Assembly (NCBI RefSeq): GCF_001189235.2
Contig: NZ_LFIP02000005.1
Coordinates: forward strand, 558,001 to 622,000
Length of the DNA stretch: 64,000 nucleotides
Direction: 5' to 3'
Origin: Bradyrhizobium embrapense
Lineage (GTDB): Bacteria; Pseudomonadota; Alphaproteobacteria; Rhizobiales; Xanthobacteraceae
The notes beneath the pieces are model-generated. The model did no database searches. It was not told the origin of the DNA and saw only the letters and a list, made by a program, of their open reading frames with translations. A program made the position numbers and the translations under genes. This document shows, in pieces, positions 8,541 to 16,520 of this stretch (position 1 is its first letter; each line of letters begins with the position of its first letter).

Positions 8541-8740
8541 TCTTGGGGCAACTATCCGGAAACGGTTTTCCGAAAGGATCGTGTCCGGCGGGGAAAGATG
8601 GATCGGGTGCGATTACGTCGTAATCACATCATGGTCCCGGGAAGCGTTTTCCGGCGGATTGGGCAACCCGGAAGGCTGCACTTCGGGTATCGTTGGAATT
8701 GGGCAGGCGCGACATGCGCGCCGTTCCGGTGGATGACAAG

Positions 8741-9622
8741 ATGACGGTGGCAATCAAGAAGGTCGGCGTGATCGGTTCGGGTCAGATGGGCAATGGCATT
8801 GCTCATGTGGCGGCGCTGGCCGGTTTCGACGTGGTGCTCAATGACGTGTCCGCCGACCGGCTGAAGGCGGCACTGGCGACCATCAACGGCAATCTGACCC
8901 GCCAGGTCGCCAAGAAGGCGATCAGCGAAAGCGACCGCAAGCAGGCGCTCGACCGCATCGCCTCCGCCGAGACGATCGATGCGCTGGCCGATTGCGATCT
9001 CGTGATCGAGACCGCGGTCGAGAAGGAAGAGACCAAGCGCAAGATCTTCCACGAGGTTTGCGCGGTGCTGAAGCCGGAAGCGATCGTCGCGACCAACTCG
9101 TCATCGATCTCGATCACAAGGCTTGCCGCCTCGACTGACCGCCCGGAGAAATTCATCGGCATTCATTTCATGAATCCGGTGCCGGCGATGGAGCTGGTCG
9201 AGCTGATCCGCGGCATCGCCACCGACGACACGACCTTCGACACCGCCAAGGCGTTCGTCGCCAAGCTCGGCAAGCAGGTCGCGGTGTCGGAGGATTTCCC
9301 CGCCTTCATCGTCAACCGCATTCTGCTGCCGATGATCAACGAGGCGATCTACACGCTGTATGAGGGCGTCGGTAACGTCGAGGCGATCGATGCCGCGATG
9401 AAGCTCGGCGCGCACCATCCGATGGGCCCGCTCGAGCTCGCCGACTTCATCGGCCTCGACACCTGCCTATCGATCATGCAGGTGCTGCATGAGGGGCTCG
9501 CCGACTCCAAGTACCGGCCGTGCCCGCTGCTGGTGAAATATGTCGAGGCCGGCTGGCTCGGACGCAAGTCCCAGCGCGGCTTCTACGACTACCGCGGCGA
9601 CAAGCCGGTCCCGACCCGGTAA
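8741..9622 (+). CDS. 3-hydroxybutyryl-CoA dehydrogenase
   Basis: A 293-residue NAD(P)-dependent 3-hydroxyacyl-CoA dehydrogenase. The Rossmann motif VGVIGSGQMGNGIAHVA lies at the N-terminus; the catalytic dyad regions are SSISITRLA followed by GIHFMNPVPAM (catalytic His) and later FPAFIVNRIL with the helical dimerisation domain, ending in KSQRGFYDY. It oxidises or reduces short 3-hydroxyacyl-CoAs in butyrate, PHB or beta-oxidation metabolism. In-frame ATGs at 8693 and 8714 would add residues before the conserved block; 8741 gives the usual length of about 293 and has GGTGG upstream, so I prefer it. hbdA/paaH-type names fit. Confidence 0.92.
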   Translation: MTVAIKKVGVIGSGQMGNGIAHVAALAGFDVVLNDVSADRLKAALATINGNLTRQVAKKAISESDRKQALDRIASAETIDALADCDLVIETAVEKEETKRKIFHEVCAVLKPEAIVATNSSSISITRLAASTDRPEKFIGIHFMNPVPAMELVELIRGIATDDTTFDTAKAFVAKLGKQVAVSEDFPAFIVNRILLPMINEAIYTLYEGVGNVEAIDAAMKLGAHHPMGPLELADFIGLDTCLSIMQVLHEGLADSKYRPCPLLVKYVEAGWLGRKSQRGFYDYRGDKPVPTR

Positions 9623-9758
9623 TTACCACTCTCGTTTCAAGTCAGTGCCCGCAGCAGCGCAAGCGTCGCGGGCACGAGACCTGCAATCATCGCCACACCC
9701 GTTCCAAGTCCGAGCAGATGCGCCGCCAGCGCGAGGCGCTGGCTCTGGCCATGTGCCG

Positions 9759-10970
9759 TCATTGCAAGGCCTCGCAGGCACGCTTCAACCGTCTTCCCGC
9801 TTCCTCGATGACAGGTGACGGATTGGCGAAGCTGAGCCGGACGTAGGGCGACAGCCCGAGATCCTCGCCGGGAAACACCACCAGATCGGCTTGCTCAAGC
9901 AGATAGGTGGCAAAATCGCGATCGGTCGCAATCAGCTTGCCGTCGGGCGCGCGCTTGCCGATCGCGCCGGCGCAACTGACCAGCAGATAGAACGTGCCTT
10001 CGGGCGGCGTGCAGGAAAGCCCGCTGCATCCGTTCACGAGGTCGGCAAAGCGATCACGCCTCGTGCGAAGGATGGCGGCACGCTCGGCCAGCACATCCTG
10101 CGCGCCCTCGAGCGCGGCGACCGCGGCGGCCTGGCTGATCGACGAGGCGCCGGAGGTGGTCTGCGACTGGATCGTGATCATCGCGCGGATCAGCGCCGAT
10201 GGTCCGGCGGCATAGCCGATCCGCCATCCCATCATGGCGTAGCTCTTGGCGAGGCCGCTGACGGTGAGCGTCCGCGGCTTCAGGCGCGGCTCGATCTCCG
10301 CAAGCGTTGGCGCGGGCGCACCGTCGAACGTGATGTGCTCGTAGAGCCCGTCGGCGAGTACCCAGATGTCCGGATGCTGCAGGAGGATCGCAGCGATCCC
10401 GGAGAGGTCTTCCGAAGAATACAGCGCACCGGATGGATTGACCGGATTGTTGATCACGATCCAGCGCGTTCGCGCCGAGATCGCCGCCTGCAAATCCTCC
10501 GCGCGCAGCTTAAAGCCGTTGTTCTGCGCACACGGCACCACGACCGGCGTCGCGCCCGCCAGCCGCACCTGACCGAGATAGGGCGCCCAGTACGGCGCGG
10601 GGACGATCACCTCATCCTCGGGCGCCAGGGTCGCCAGCAGCGCGTTGAACAGCGCCTGGGTCGAGCCGTTGGTGATGACGATCTCGTCGAGCCGATAGTC
10701 GAGACGATGGTCGCGCAGCAGTGCGGCCTGCACCGCCCGCTTCAGTTCCGGCGTGCCGTCGACATCGGTGTAGCGGGTTTCGCGGCGCAAGGCCGCGTCA
10801 TGGGCCGCCGCGATCACATGGTCCGGTGTCGGGAAGTCGAGATTGCCCGACGACAGCTCGATGATGTCGCGCCCGGCGGCGCGCAGTTCGCGGGCGCGGC
10901 GGCGCAGCACCGATGCGGGCGAGGCGTTGATGCCGTCCATGCGCGGCGAGAGGATCGGTGTCGGCGTCAT
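9759..10970 (-). CDS. class I/II pyridoxal-phosphate aminotransferase
   Basis: A 403-residue fold-type I aminotransferase of the aspartate-aminotransferase Ib group. Visible motifs are ITNGSTQALFNAL, the PLP-ring contacts APYWAPY and INNPVNPSGALYS, the Asp of VLADGLYEHITF, the PLP-lysine segment VSGLAKSYAMMGWRIGY, and the substrate carboxylate Arg in VRLSFANP near the C-terminus. The substrate cannot be read from sequence. The ATG overlaps the stop of the upstream tautomerase gene by four bases (ATGA), so the two form an operon, probably controlled by the divergent LysR gene. Confidence 0.9.
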   Translation of the reverse strand: MTPTPILSPRMDGINASPASVLRRRARELRAAGRDIIELSSGNLDFPTPDHVIAAAHDAALRRETRYTDVDGTPELKRAVQAALLRDHRLDYRLDEIVITNGSTQALFNALLATLAPEDEVIVPAPYWAPYLGQVRLAGATPVVVPCAQNNGFKLRAEDLQAAISARTRWIVINNPVNPSGALYSSEDLSGIAAILLQHPDIWVLADGLYEHITFDGAPAPTLAEIEPRLKPRTLTVSGLAKSYAMMGWRIGYAAGPSALIRAMITIQSQTTSGASSISQAAAVAALEGAQDVLAERAAILRTRRDRFADLVNGCSGLSCTPPEGTFYLLVSCAGAIGKRAPDGKLIATDRDFATYLLEQADLVVFPGEDLGLSPYVRLSFANPSPVIEEAGRRLKRACEALQ

Positions 10971-11350
10971 CGGACGTACTGCGCCTCACCGTTGCCGAAC
11001 GACCAGTTCTCGGGGAGCACCTCGACGAGGTTGATGAAGATGTCTTCAGTGCGCAGGCCGGGGCTTTCCGTCAGCCGTTCGGCGATCCGTCGATAGAGCT
11101 TCTGCTTCTGCGCCACCGGGCGGGTGTTGCTGACCGTGATCTGGATGATGACCAAGTCGTCGCTGCGCCTGATGCCGAGATAGTCCGCGCCATAGGCAAA
11201 ATCGTCGCCATCGCGCTCGGAGATCGTCATGAAGCGGTCGCCCTCCGGCACATCGAAGGTCTCGCGCATGGCGCGATAGAGGCCCTCGAGAATGGCTTTG
11301 CGGTAGGCGGCGGGCTTGCCCCGTCGCAGCGAGACACGGGTCAGCGGCAT
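10967..11350 (-). CDS. tautomerase-family protein
   Basis: A 127-residue protein of the tautomerase superfamily (4-oxalocrotonate tautomerase/MIF fold). After removal of Met, Pro is the N-terminal residue (MPLTRVSLRRGK), as needed for the catalytic Pro-1. The C-terminal half has the expected DLVIIQITVSNTR strand and EDIFINLVEVLPENWSFG. It is longer than 4-OT and resembles two-domain tautomerases. The upstream in-frame ATG at 11410 would bury Pro-1; the start at 11350 has AGGAGA seven bases ahead and is preferred. First gene of an operon with the aminotransferase. Confidence 0.85.
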   Translation of the reverse strand: MPLTRVSLRRGKPAAYRKAILEGLYRAMRETFDVPEGDRFMTISERDGDDFAYGADYLGIRRSDDLVIIQITVSNTRPVAQKQKLYRRIAERLTESPGLRTEDIFINLVEVLPENWSFGNGEAQYVR

Positions 11351-11405
11351 GAATGTTATCTCCTGGTGGCAATTGTTGACTGCGCCGGATCCTAGGAGTT
11401 CGTTG

Positions 11406-11426
11406 ATCATTTAAAAACGGTATGAT
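11406..11426. promoter_or_regulatory. LysR-type operator (ATCAT-N11-ATGAT)
   Basis: A perfect 5-bp inverted repeat ATCAT/ATGAT separated by exactly 11 bases, matching the T-N11-A box that LysR regulators recognise. It sits in an AT-rich gap between the LysR gene (start 11464) and the divergent tautomerase operon (start 11350). Its place is right for autoregulation and activation of the divergent operon. Confidence 0.65.
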
Positions 11427-11463
11427 AATGTATTTCAATGATTTCATTTTTAAATGTATGATC

Positions 11464-12315
11464 ATGAAAGCGCTCGACGTCGAGGCGGTGCAGGCCTTCG
11501 TCCTGGTCGCGGACCTCAGCAGCTTCACACGCGCGGCGCAGGTGATGGAGACCACGCAGTCCGCGATCAGCCTGAAGATCAGGCGGCTGGAAGATGGGCT
11601 CGGCCGCCGGCTGCTGGAGCGGACGCCGCGGCTGGTCCGGCTGTCCGCTGAAGGCGCCGCATTTCTCGGGGCGGCGCGCAATCTGGTCGCGGCGCATCAA
11701 TCGGCGATCGGGTCGTTTGCGGTCGAACGCCGCCGGCTTGTCGTCGGCATCAGCCACCACATCGTCGGTTCGGAACTTGCCTCACTGTTGAAACGCATGA
11801 ACAGCACCGACCCGAGTCTCGTGATCCAGTTGCATGTCGATACGTCGCGTTCGGTGCTCGGCGCATTCGACGACGGCAAGCTCGATGCCGCGATCGTGCT
11901 GCGCCACGATGCCAGGCGCCGCGATGGCGACGTGCTGTTCGAAGAACCGTTCGGTTGGATGGCTGCGCCCGATTTTCACCATCGGCCCGGCGAGCCGCTG
12001 CGCCTGGCAACGCAAGCCGAGCCTTGCAGCGTGCGCGCGATGGCGGTCGAGACGCTCGACGCCGCCGGCATCGCCTGGACAGAGGCGTTCGTCGGTGGCG
12101 GGCTTTCGACGATCGGCGCCGCGATTTCAGCAGGGCTCGCCGTCGCCGCGCTGGCGCGCCGGGTGGCGCCGGCCGACACCGTCGACCTCGGGCCAAAGCT
12201 CGGCCTGCCGCCATTGCCGTCGCGCGACGTCATGCTTCACTCAAGGCTGTCGGACGCGCGGACCCGGCAGGCATTGCGCACCCTCGGCGCGGCCTTCGCG
12301 GCGAACGCGGCCTGA
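11464..12315 (+). CDS. LysR-family transcriptional regulator
   Basis: A 283-residue LTTR. The N-terminal winged helix-turn-helix spans about residues 5-62 (FVLVADLSSFTRAAQVMETT, then SAISLKIRRLEDGLGRRLLE), followed by a periplasmic-binding-like effector domain with VVGISHHIVGSELASLL and DAAIVLRHD. An earlier ATG at 11422 lies inside the T-N11-A box, so the ATG at 11464 next to MKALDVEAVQAF is preferred. Divergent from a tautomerase-aminotransferase operon, which is its likely target; the inducer is unknown. Confidence 0.88.
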   Translation: MKALDVEAVQAFVLVADLSSFTRAAQVMETTQSAISLKIRRLEDGLGRRLLERTPRLVRLSAEGAAFLGAARNLVAAHQSAIGSFAVERRRLVVGISHHIVGSELASLLKRMNSTDPSLVIQLHVDTSRSVLGAFDDGKLDAAIVLRHDARRRDGDVLFEEPFGWMAAPDFHHRPGEPLRLATQAEPCSVRAMAVETLDAAGIAWTEAFVGGGLSTIGAAISAGLAVAALARRVAPADTVDLGPKLGLPPLPSRDVMLHSRLSDARTRQALRTLGAAFAANAA

Positions 12316-12337
12316 TCGCGCACGCATTGTCCGCTCC

Positions 12338-12706
12338 TCAGTCTGTCAGGCGACATCCCGCGCGCTCGAGCATGTCGTGGATGATCAGCGGCGTGGCCGG
12401 TGTCTCGGTCGCAGCGGTGGCCGCCGTGCCTGCGATCGCATCCCGCGCCTGCTGCGCGTCGAGCGTCAGCCGCCGCGCGCAGGGGGGCAGGCCGCGAGCG
12501 GCATCGAGCAGCCAGCCGGCGGTTTCGCCGGTACCGGCCAGATAGGCCGTCAGCGTCTGGCGCGCGGTCGGATTGGTCGCGGCTTGGTCCAGCATGGCCC
12601 TGACCTGCGCGACCGAGATCTGCCCGTGCGATGTCGAGGGCTGCGCATGTGCGGTTGTCGTCAATAGAAGGACGGCCCAGACGGCGTGAGCGGGACGAAC
12701 GAGCAT
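12338..12706 (-). CDS. hypothetical exported protein
   Basis: A 122-residue protein with a signal peptide (hydrophobic AVWAVLLLTTTAHA, cleavage after AHA). The mature part is predicted helical (VAQVRAMLDQAATNPTARQT) and has two cysteines, in LPPCARRL and in RAGCRLTD, which could form a disulfide. I do not recognise the family. It is divergent from the DUF2975 gene, with an AT-rich gap containing an inverted repeat. Confidence 0.62.
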   Translation of the reverse strand: MLVRPAHAVWAVLLLTTTAHAQPSTSHGQISVAQVRAMLDQAATNPTARQTLTAYLAGTGETAGWLLDAARGLPPCARRLTLDAQQARDAIAGTAATAATETPATPLIIHDMLERAGCRLTD

Positions 12707-12739
12707 AAACTTTCATCTCCTAAGGCATGTTGACTTGCA

Positions 12740-12768
12740 GATATTAATTATCTTAAAACAATAATATC
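12740..12768. promoter_or_regulatory. AT-rich inverted repeat ahead of the DUF2975 gene
   Basis: GATATTA (12740-12746) and TAATATC (12762-12768) form a perfect 7-bp inverted repeat with a 15-bp spacer, in a very AT-rich stretch of an otherwise GC-rich region. It lies between the divergent exported protein and DUF2975 genes, so it may be an operator for the small HTH protein encoded at 13380-13598. That role is inference. Confidence 0.4.
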
Positions 12769-12793
12769 AGATCAGCAATCCCGAGGTTGAGCC

Positions 12794-13369
12794 ATGTCCG
12801 CGTCCCTCTCGCCAGAGCTTTCCCCATCCGCGCGGCCGGCCCGCCTCGAACGCATCCGTGCGGTGAGCCGCGTGCTCGCCTATGCGTGTACCGGCATCTC
12901 GTTCGTGCTCGCGGTCGGATTGCTGGCCTATTGGCTGGGGAGTCCGGATGAGGCGATCCTGCGCGATGCGGGGCTGACCGGCATTGCGTTCCATCCGATC
13001 GGCTGGCTTGTCCGCCTGATGGCTCTGCTGGTCTCGGCGTTGCCGCTCGCCTGTTTGATCTGGGGCTTGTCGCGCGTGCGCCGCGCTTTCACATCGTTCG
13101 CGGCAGGGCGCTTCTTCACGGCCGCAAACGTCGCCGGATTGCGTGACCTTGCGATCGCGATGCTGGTCTCGACCTTGCTGAAGCCGGTGATCGGCGCGCT
13201 GCTGTCGATCCTGCTGAGCTGGCAAACCTACGCGCAGGGCAAGTCCATCGTCATCGCGCTCGGTTCCGACATGCTGCTGGCGCTCTTGTTCGCGGGTCTG
13301 GTTGCGGTGACGGCCTGGGTGATGGCCGAAGCCAATGCGATCGCCGACGAGCACGCGCAATTCGTCTGA
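12794..13369 (+). CDS. DUF2975-family membrane protein
   Basis: A 191-residue protein with four hydrophobic segments, near residues 26-48, 70-90, 115-142 and 150-178. The order, and the loop with FAAGRFFTAANVAGLRDLA, match the DUF2975 family. These genes are typically followed by a very small Cro/C1-type HTH gene, as here, and the pair is thought to act together; the biochemical role is unknown. The gene starts at an ATG preceded by GAGGTTGAGCC. Confidence 0.8.
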   Translation: MSASLSPELSPSARPARLERIRAVSRVLAYACTGISFVLAVGLLAYWLGSPDEAILRDAGLTGIAFHPIGWLVRLMALLVSALPLACLIWGLSRVRRAFTSFAAGRFFTAANVAGLRDLAIAMLVSTLLKPVIGALLSILLSWQTYAQGKSIVIALGSDMLLALLFAGLVAVTAWVMAEANAIADEHAQFV

Positions 13370-13379
13370 GGCCGCTGCG

Positions 13380-13598
13380 ATGCCGATCCGGGTCCGGCTC
13401 AACGTGATGCTCGCCGAGCGCAACGTGAAATCGAAGGAACTCGCCGAATATGTCGGGATCACCGAGGCGAATCTGTCGCTGCTCAAGCAGGGCAAGGTGA
13501 AGGGCGTCAGGTTCGACACGCTGGAACGGATCTGCACCTACCTGGAGTGCCAGCCCGGTGACTTGCTGCGCCATGAGGACGACGATGCGTCAGCCTGA
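13380..13598 (+). CDS. small Cro/C1-type helix-turn-helix regulator (YozG-like)
   Basis: A 72-residue single-domain DNA-binding protein: MPIRVRLNVMLAERNVKSKE, then LAEYVGITEANLSLLKQGK as the helix-turn-helix, then VRFDTLERICTYLECQPGDLL. It begins 10 bp after the DUF2975 gene, the usual partner. An upstream ATG at 13335 lies inside DUF2975; the conserved start MPIRV at 13380 is preferred. It probably controls its own operon. Confidence 0.85.
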   Translation: MPIRVRLNVMLAERNVKSKELAEYVGITEANLSLLKQGKVKGVRFDTLERICTYLECQPGDLLRHEDDDASA

Positions 13599-13666
13599 CG
13601 CGGCCATACGTTACCCAAACATTAACTTTCGCGCGCTACGCAAGGGCGCGTTTGGGAGTGCCGCGT

Positions 13667-13855
13667 ATGGACATGATGAGCATGGTGTCGAGCATCCTGT
13701 CGATGCAGCAGGGCAATTTGCAGGGTCAGATCGCGACCCGCGTGACCAAGCAGAACCTCGACGCGGAAAAGTTCGCGGTTCAGACCCTGCTCGGCACGCC
13801 GTCGACCGCCAATCTCGGTCCCGGCATCGGCGGCAACCTCAACGCCGTCGCCTGA
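13667..13855 (+). CDS. small hypothetical protein (YjfB-like putative motility protein)
   Basis: A 62-residue protein, MDMMSMVSSILSMQQGNLQG to the C-terminal GIGGNLNAVA. It is Gln- and Ser-rich without membrane segments. The size and the arrangement (short helix, IATRVTKQNLDAEKFAVQ, Gly/Asn tail) resemble YjfB-type putative motility proteins, which I offer only as a likely family. GGGAG is placed eight bases before the ATG. Its TGA directly abuts the TGA of convergent tlpA, forming TGATCA with no base between the genes. Confidence 0.6.
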   Translation: MDMMSMVSSILSMQQGNLQGQIATRVTKQNLDAEKFAVQTLLGTPSTANLGPGIGGNLNAVA

Positions 13856-14548
13856 TCAGAACCCCGCCGCGGCCGGAGCCAGCGCCGCCTTCACCAGCTT
13901 GATCGCATCATCGCTCGCCCATTCGGCGGGACCGGCGATATTGGCGATTTCGCAGCCCTTGCCGTCGACCAGCACGGAGGTCGGCATGCCGAGCGCCTTG
14001 CCTATGTTCTTAAGGTCCTGAAAGACCTTGGCTTTCTGATCGCTGAAATAGTCAAGCCTGGTCAGATTGGCCTCTTTCAGGAAGTTCTTCGGCTTGTCCG
14101 GGTCGCGGGTGTCGATGTTGATCGCGACCACCTCGAAATCCTTGCCGCCGAGCTTGGTCTGCAGGCTGTCGAGCGCCGGCATTTCCTTGCGGCAGGGCAC
14201 GCACCAGGTCGCCCACAGATTGACCAGCACGGTCTTGCCGCGCCAATCCGAGAGTTTCTTCGGCTGGCCGTTGGCGTCCTCGAAGGTCAGGTCGGGCAGC
14301 CTCAAGGGGGTGGTCGCCATGGTCAGCGCCGCCACCTCGCCATGGGCGAGCGGGGCGATCTTCTTGGCCAGATCCACCGCGCTGTTGCACGCGACGTCGC
14401 CACCGGCGGGATGCCTGAGGCCGGAGACCCCGACATAGCCGATCACGGCCCCGGCCAGCACGGCGCCGATCACCAGCGGGATGCGCCATTTGGCCGTCGG
14501 CTTGACGATCGGTTCGGATGGGGTCGTCTCGGGCATATCGTTTGTCAT
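13856..14548 (-). CDS. tlpA: membrane-anchored thiol:disulfide oxidoreductase TlpA
   Basis: A 230-residue protein with an N-terminal membrane anchor (residues about 22-45, IPLVIGAVLAGAVIGYVGV) and a periplasmic thioredoxin domain. The active site is WCVPC (Cys116, Cys119), as in Bradyrhizobium TlpA, with the cis-Pro in GMPTSVLVDG. Two more cysteines, Cys54 and one in GKGCEIANI, match the structural disulfide of TlpA. In B. diazoefficiens TlpA reduces the copper chaperone ScoI and CoxB during assembly of the aa3 oxidase CuA centre. Divergent from argH, the arrangement seen in that genus. Confidence 0.93.
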   Translation of the reverse strand: MTNDMPETTPSEPIVKPTAKWRIPLVIGAVLAGAVIGYVGVSGLRHPAGGDVACNSAVDLAKKIAPLAHGEVAALTMATTPLRLPDLTFEDANGQPKKLSDWRGKTVLVNLWATWCVPCRKEMPALDSLQTKLGGKDFEVVAINIDTRDPDKPKNFLKEANLTRLDYFSDQKAKVFQDLKNIGKALGMPTSVLVDGKGCEIANIAGPAEWASDDAIKLVKAALAPAAAGF

Positions 14549-14664
14549 CCTGGGTCAGATATGGCTATGCAGTGCCGGGAATACGTCCGGAACCGCCACG
14601 CTGTTTCGCCACTCCGGCGCAGGAAACAGCACGGCCTGAAATACAAATTCGTGAGCGAGATGTC

Positions 14665-16062
14665 ATGAGCAACAAGATGTGGGGCGGCCGGTTCTCGGAG
14701 CGTCCCGACGCCATCATGGAGGAAATCAACGTCTCCATCGACGTCGACCGTCACCTTTATGCCCAGGACATTGCCGCGTCCAAGGCCCACGCCGCGATGC
14801 TCGCTGCGCAAGGCATCATCACGTCAGCTGATGCGAAAAATATCGGCAAAGGTCTAGACACGATTTTGTCAGAAATCGGCAAGGGCGATTTCGATTTCAA
14901 GCGCGCGCTCGAGGACATCCATATGAATGTCGAGTCGCGGCTGTCCGAACTGATCGGACCCGCGGCGGGCCGCCTGCACACCGCGCGCTCGCGCAACGAC
15001 CAGGTCGCGACCGATTTCCGGCTCTATGTCCGCGACACCATCGACGAGACAAATGCGGCGCTGGCCGCGTTCCAGCAGGCGCTGGTCGCCCGCGCGCTGG
15101 AGCATGCCGGAACCGTGATGCCGGGCTTCACCCATCTGCAGACCGCGCAGCCCGTGACCTTCGGTCATCATTTGCTGGCCTATGTCGAGATGGCCGGGCG
15201 CGACCGCGGCCGCTTTGCCGATGCGCGCAAGCGGCTGAACGAATCGCCGCTGGGTGCGGCCGCGCTCGCCGGCACCTCATTCCCGATCGATCGTACGGCG
15301 ACCGCCAAGGCGCTCGGCTTCGACCGGCCGATGGCCAATTCGCTCGACGCGGTGTCCGACCGCGATTTCGTGCTGGAAACGCTGTCGGCGGCGGCGATCT
15401 GCGCGGTGCACATGTCGCGCTTCGCCGAGGAAATCGTGATCTGGACCTCGCCGCTGGTCGGTCTCGTCAAGCTCAGCGACAAGTTCACCACCGGCTCGTC
15501 GATCATGCCGCAGAAGCGCAACCCGGACGCCGCCGAACTGGTGCGCGCCAAGACCGGCCGCGTGATCGGCGCGCTGTCAGCGCTCCTGATCGTGATGAAG
15601 GGCCTGCCGCTCGCCTATCAAAAGGACATGCAGGAGGACAAGCAGGGCGCCATGGAGGCGTTCGAGGCGCTGTCGCTCGCGATCCGCGCCCTGACCGGCA
15701 TGGTCGAGGATCTGGTGCCGGACGAGGCAAAGATGAAGGCTGCGGCCGGCGAGGGCTATGCCACCGCGACCGATCTTGCCGACTGGCTGGTGCGCACCCT
15801 GAAAATGCCGTTCCGCGACGCCCACCATGTTACCGGGCGCATCGTTGGCCTCGCCTCGGCGCAGGGCATGGCGCTGCACGAACTGCCGCTCAAGGCCATG
15901 CAGGAGGTCGAACCGAAGATCACCGCCGACGCCCTCAGGGTGCTCAGCGTCGAATCCTCGGTCAAGAGCCGGACCTCGTTTGGCGGCACCGCGCCGAAGA
16001 ATGTGATGGCGCAGGCCAAAGCCTGGGCCAAGCGGCTGGAAAAAGAGCGAAAATTGGGCTGA
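14665..16062 (+). CDS. argH: argininosuccinate lyase
   Basis: A 465-residue enzyme of the fumarase/aspartase superfamily that splits argininosuccinate to arginine and fumarate, the last step of arginine synthesis. It starts MSNKMWGGRFSERPDA. Visible blocks are HTARSRNDQVATDFRLY, GFTHLQTAQPVTFGHH and the signature loop with the catalytic Ser, GSSIMPQKRNPDAAEL. A longer in-frame start at 14518 would run into the tlpA promoter region and is rejected; GAGCGAGATGTC precedes the chosen ATG. lptM and lysA follow in the same direction. Confidence 0.97.
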   Translation: MSNKMWGGRFSERPDAIMEEINVSIDVDRHLYAQDIAASKAHAAMLAAQGIITSADAKNIGKGLDTILSEIGKGDFDFKRALEDIHMNVESRLSELIGPAAGRLHTARSRNDQVATDFRLYVRDTIDETNAALAAFQQALVARALEHAGTVMPGFTHLQTAQPVTFGHHLLAYVEMAGRDRGRFADARKRLNESPLGAAALAGTSFPIDRTATAKALGFDRPMANSLDAVSDRDFVLETLSAAAICAVHMSRFAEEIVIWTSPLVGLVKLSDKFTTGSSIMPQKRNPDAAELVRAKTGRVIGALSALLIVMKGLPLAYQKDMQEDKQGAMEAFEALSLAIRALTGMVEDLVPDEAKMKAAAGEGYATATDLADWLVRTLKMPFRDAHHVTGRIVGLASAQGMALHELPLKAMQEVEPKITADALRVLSVESSVKSRTSFGGTAPKNVMAQAKAWAKRLEKERKLG

Positions 16063-16154
16063 TCTCGAAAATTTGGCCGTGATTTCTCGGGTCTCCGCCT
16101 CTCGCCAGAGCACGCCAATGTTTGTATGGTGCCGCCCGAATTGGGGAATTCGTC

Positions 16155-16424
16155 GTGATTAGCAAGAACCGCCTGACCCCCTCGGGATGGGCCATTATTG
16201 TGCTGAGCGCTGCTGCGCTTGCGCTTGGCGGCTGCGGCCGCAAGGGACCGCTCGACCTGCCGCCGACCGCGAACGCCGCGCCGGCCACAACTCCGGGCGA
16301 CACCGAGAGTGAGCGCGCGGCTCAGCCGAGCGTGTTTAATCCGACCTATGGCTCGGATGCCGCGCCGGCGGCGTCGAAAGGCAATAAACGGTCGTTCGTG
16401 CTCGATCCGCTGCTCGGCAACTAG
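16155..16424 (+). CDS. lptM: LPS-assembly-associated lipoprotein LptM (YifL)
   Basis: An 89-residue lipoprotein. From the GTG at 16155 it has a clean signal (MISKNRLTPSGWAIIVLSAA) and a lipobox ending in LGGC, followed by GRKGPLDLPP, the sequence that defines LptM/YifL. In E. coli LptM helps mature the LptD-LptE LPS translocon, and yifL also lies beside dapF in the lysine region. The GTG has GGGGA eight bases upstream; an ATG at 16122 would add 11 residues but lacks a ribosome site. The C-terminal part is low in complexity (Ala, Pro, Thr). Confidence 0.82.
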   Translation: MISKNRLTPSGWAIIVLSAAALALGGCGRKGPLDLPPTANAAPATTPGDTESERAAQPSVFNPTYGSDAAPAASKGNKRSFVLDPLLGN

Positions 16425-16430
16425 TATCTG

Positions 16431-16509
16431 GAGCATGATCCGGAAAAGTGGAAACCGGTTTTCCCTGCGACAAACGCGAAGCGTTTGCGCGGAGATCATG
16501 CTCAAACAA
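16431..16509. repeat. dispersed intergenic repeat, copy 2 (CCGGAAAAGTGGAAACCGG type)
   Basis: Starts GAGCATGATCCGGAAAAGTG and ends GGAGATCATGCTCAAAC, so the outer ends are inverted repeats (GAGCATGATC / GATCATGCTC). The interior AAACGCGAAGCGTTT is a second hairpin. Same element as 2436-2510. It fills the 96-bp gap between lptM and lysA, so any joint transcript would carry it as a folded spacer. Confidence 0.85.
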
Positions 16510-16520
16510 TCAAGCCTGTC

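Noticed and set aside
14518..14664. N-terminal extension of argH (49 codons)
   Set aside because: No conservation expected before MSNKMWGGRF; it overlaps the tlpA start and its promoter.
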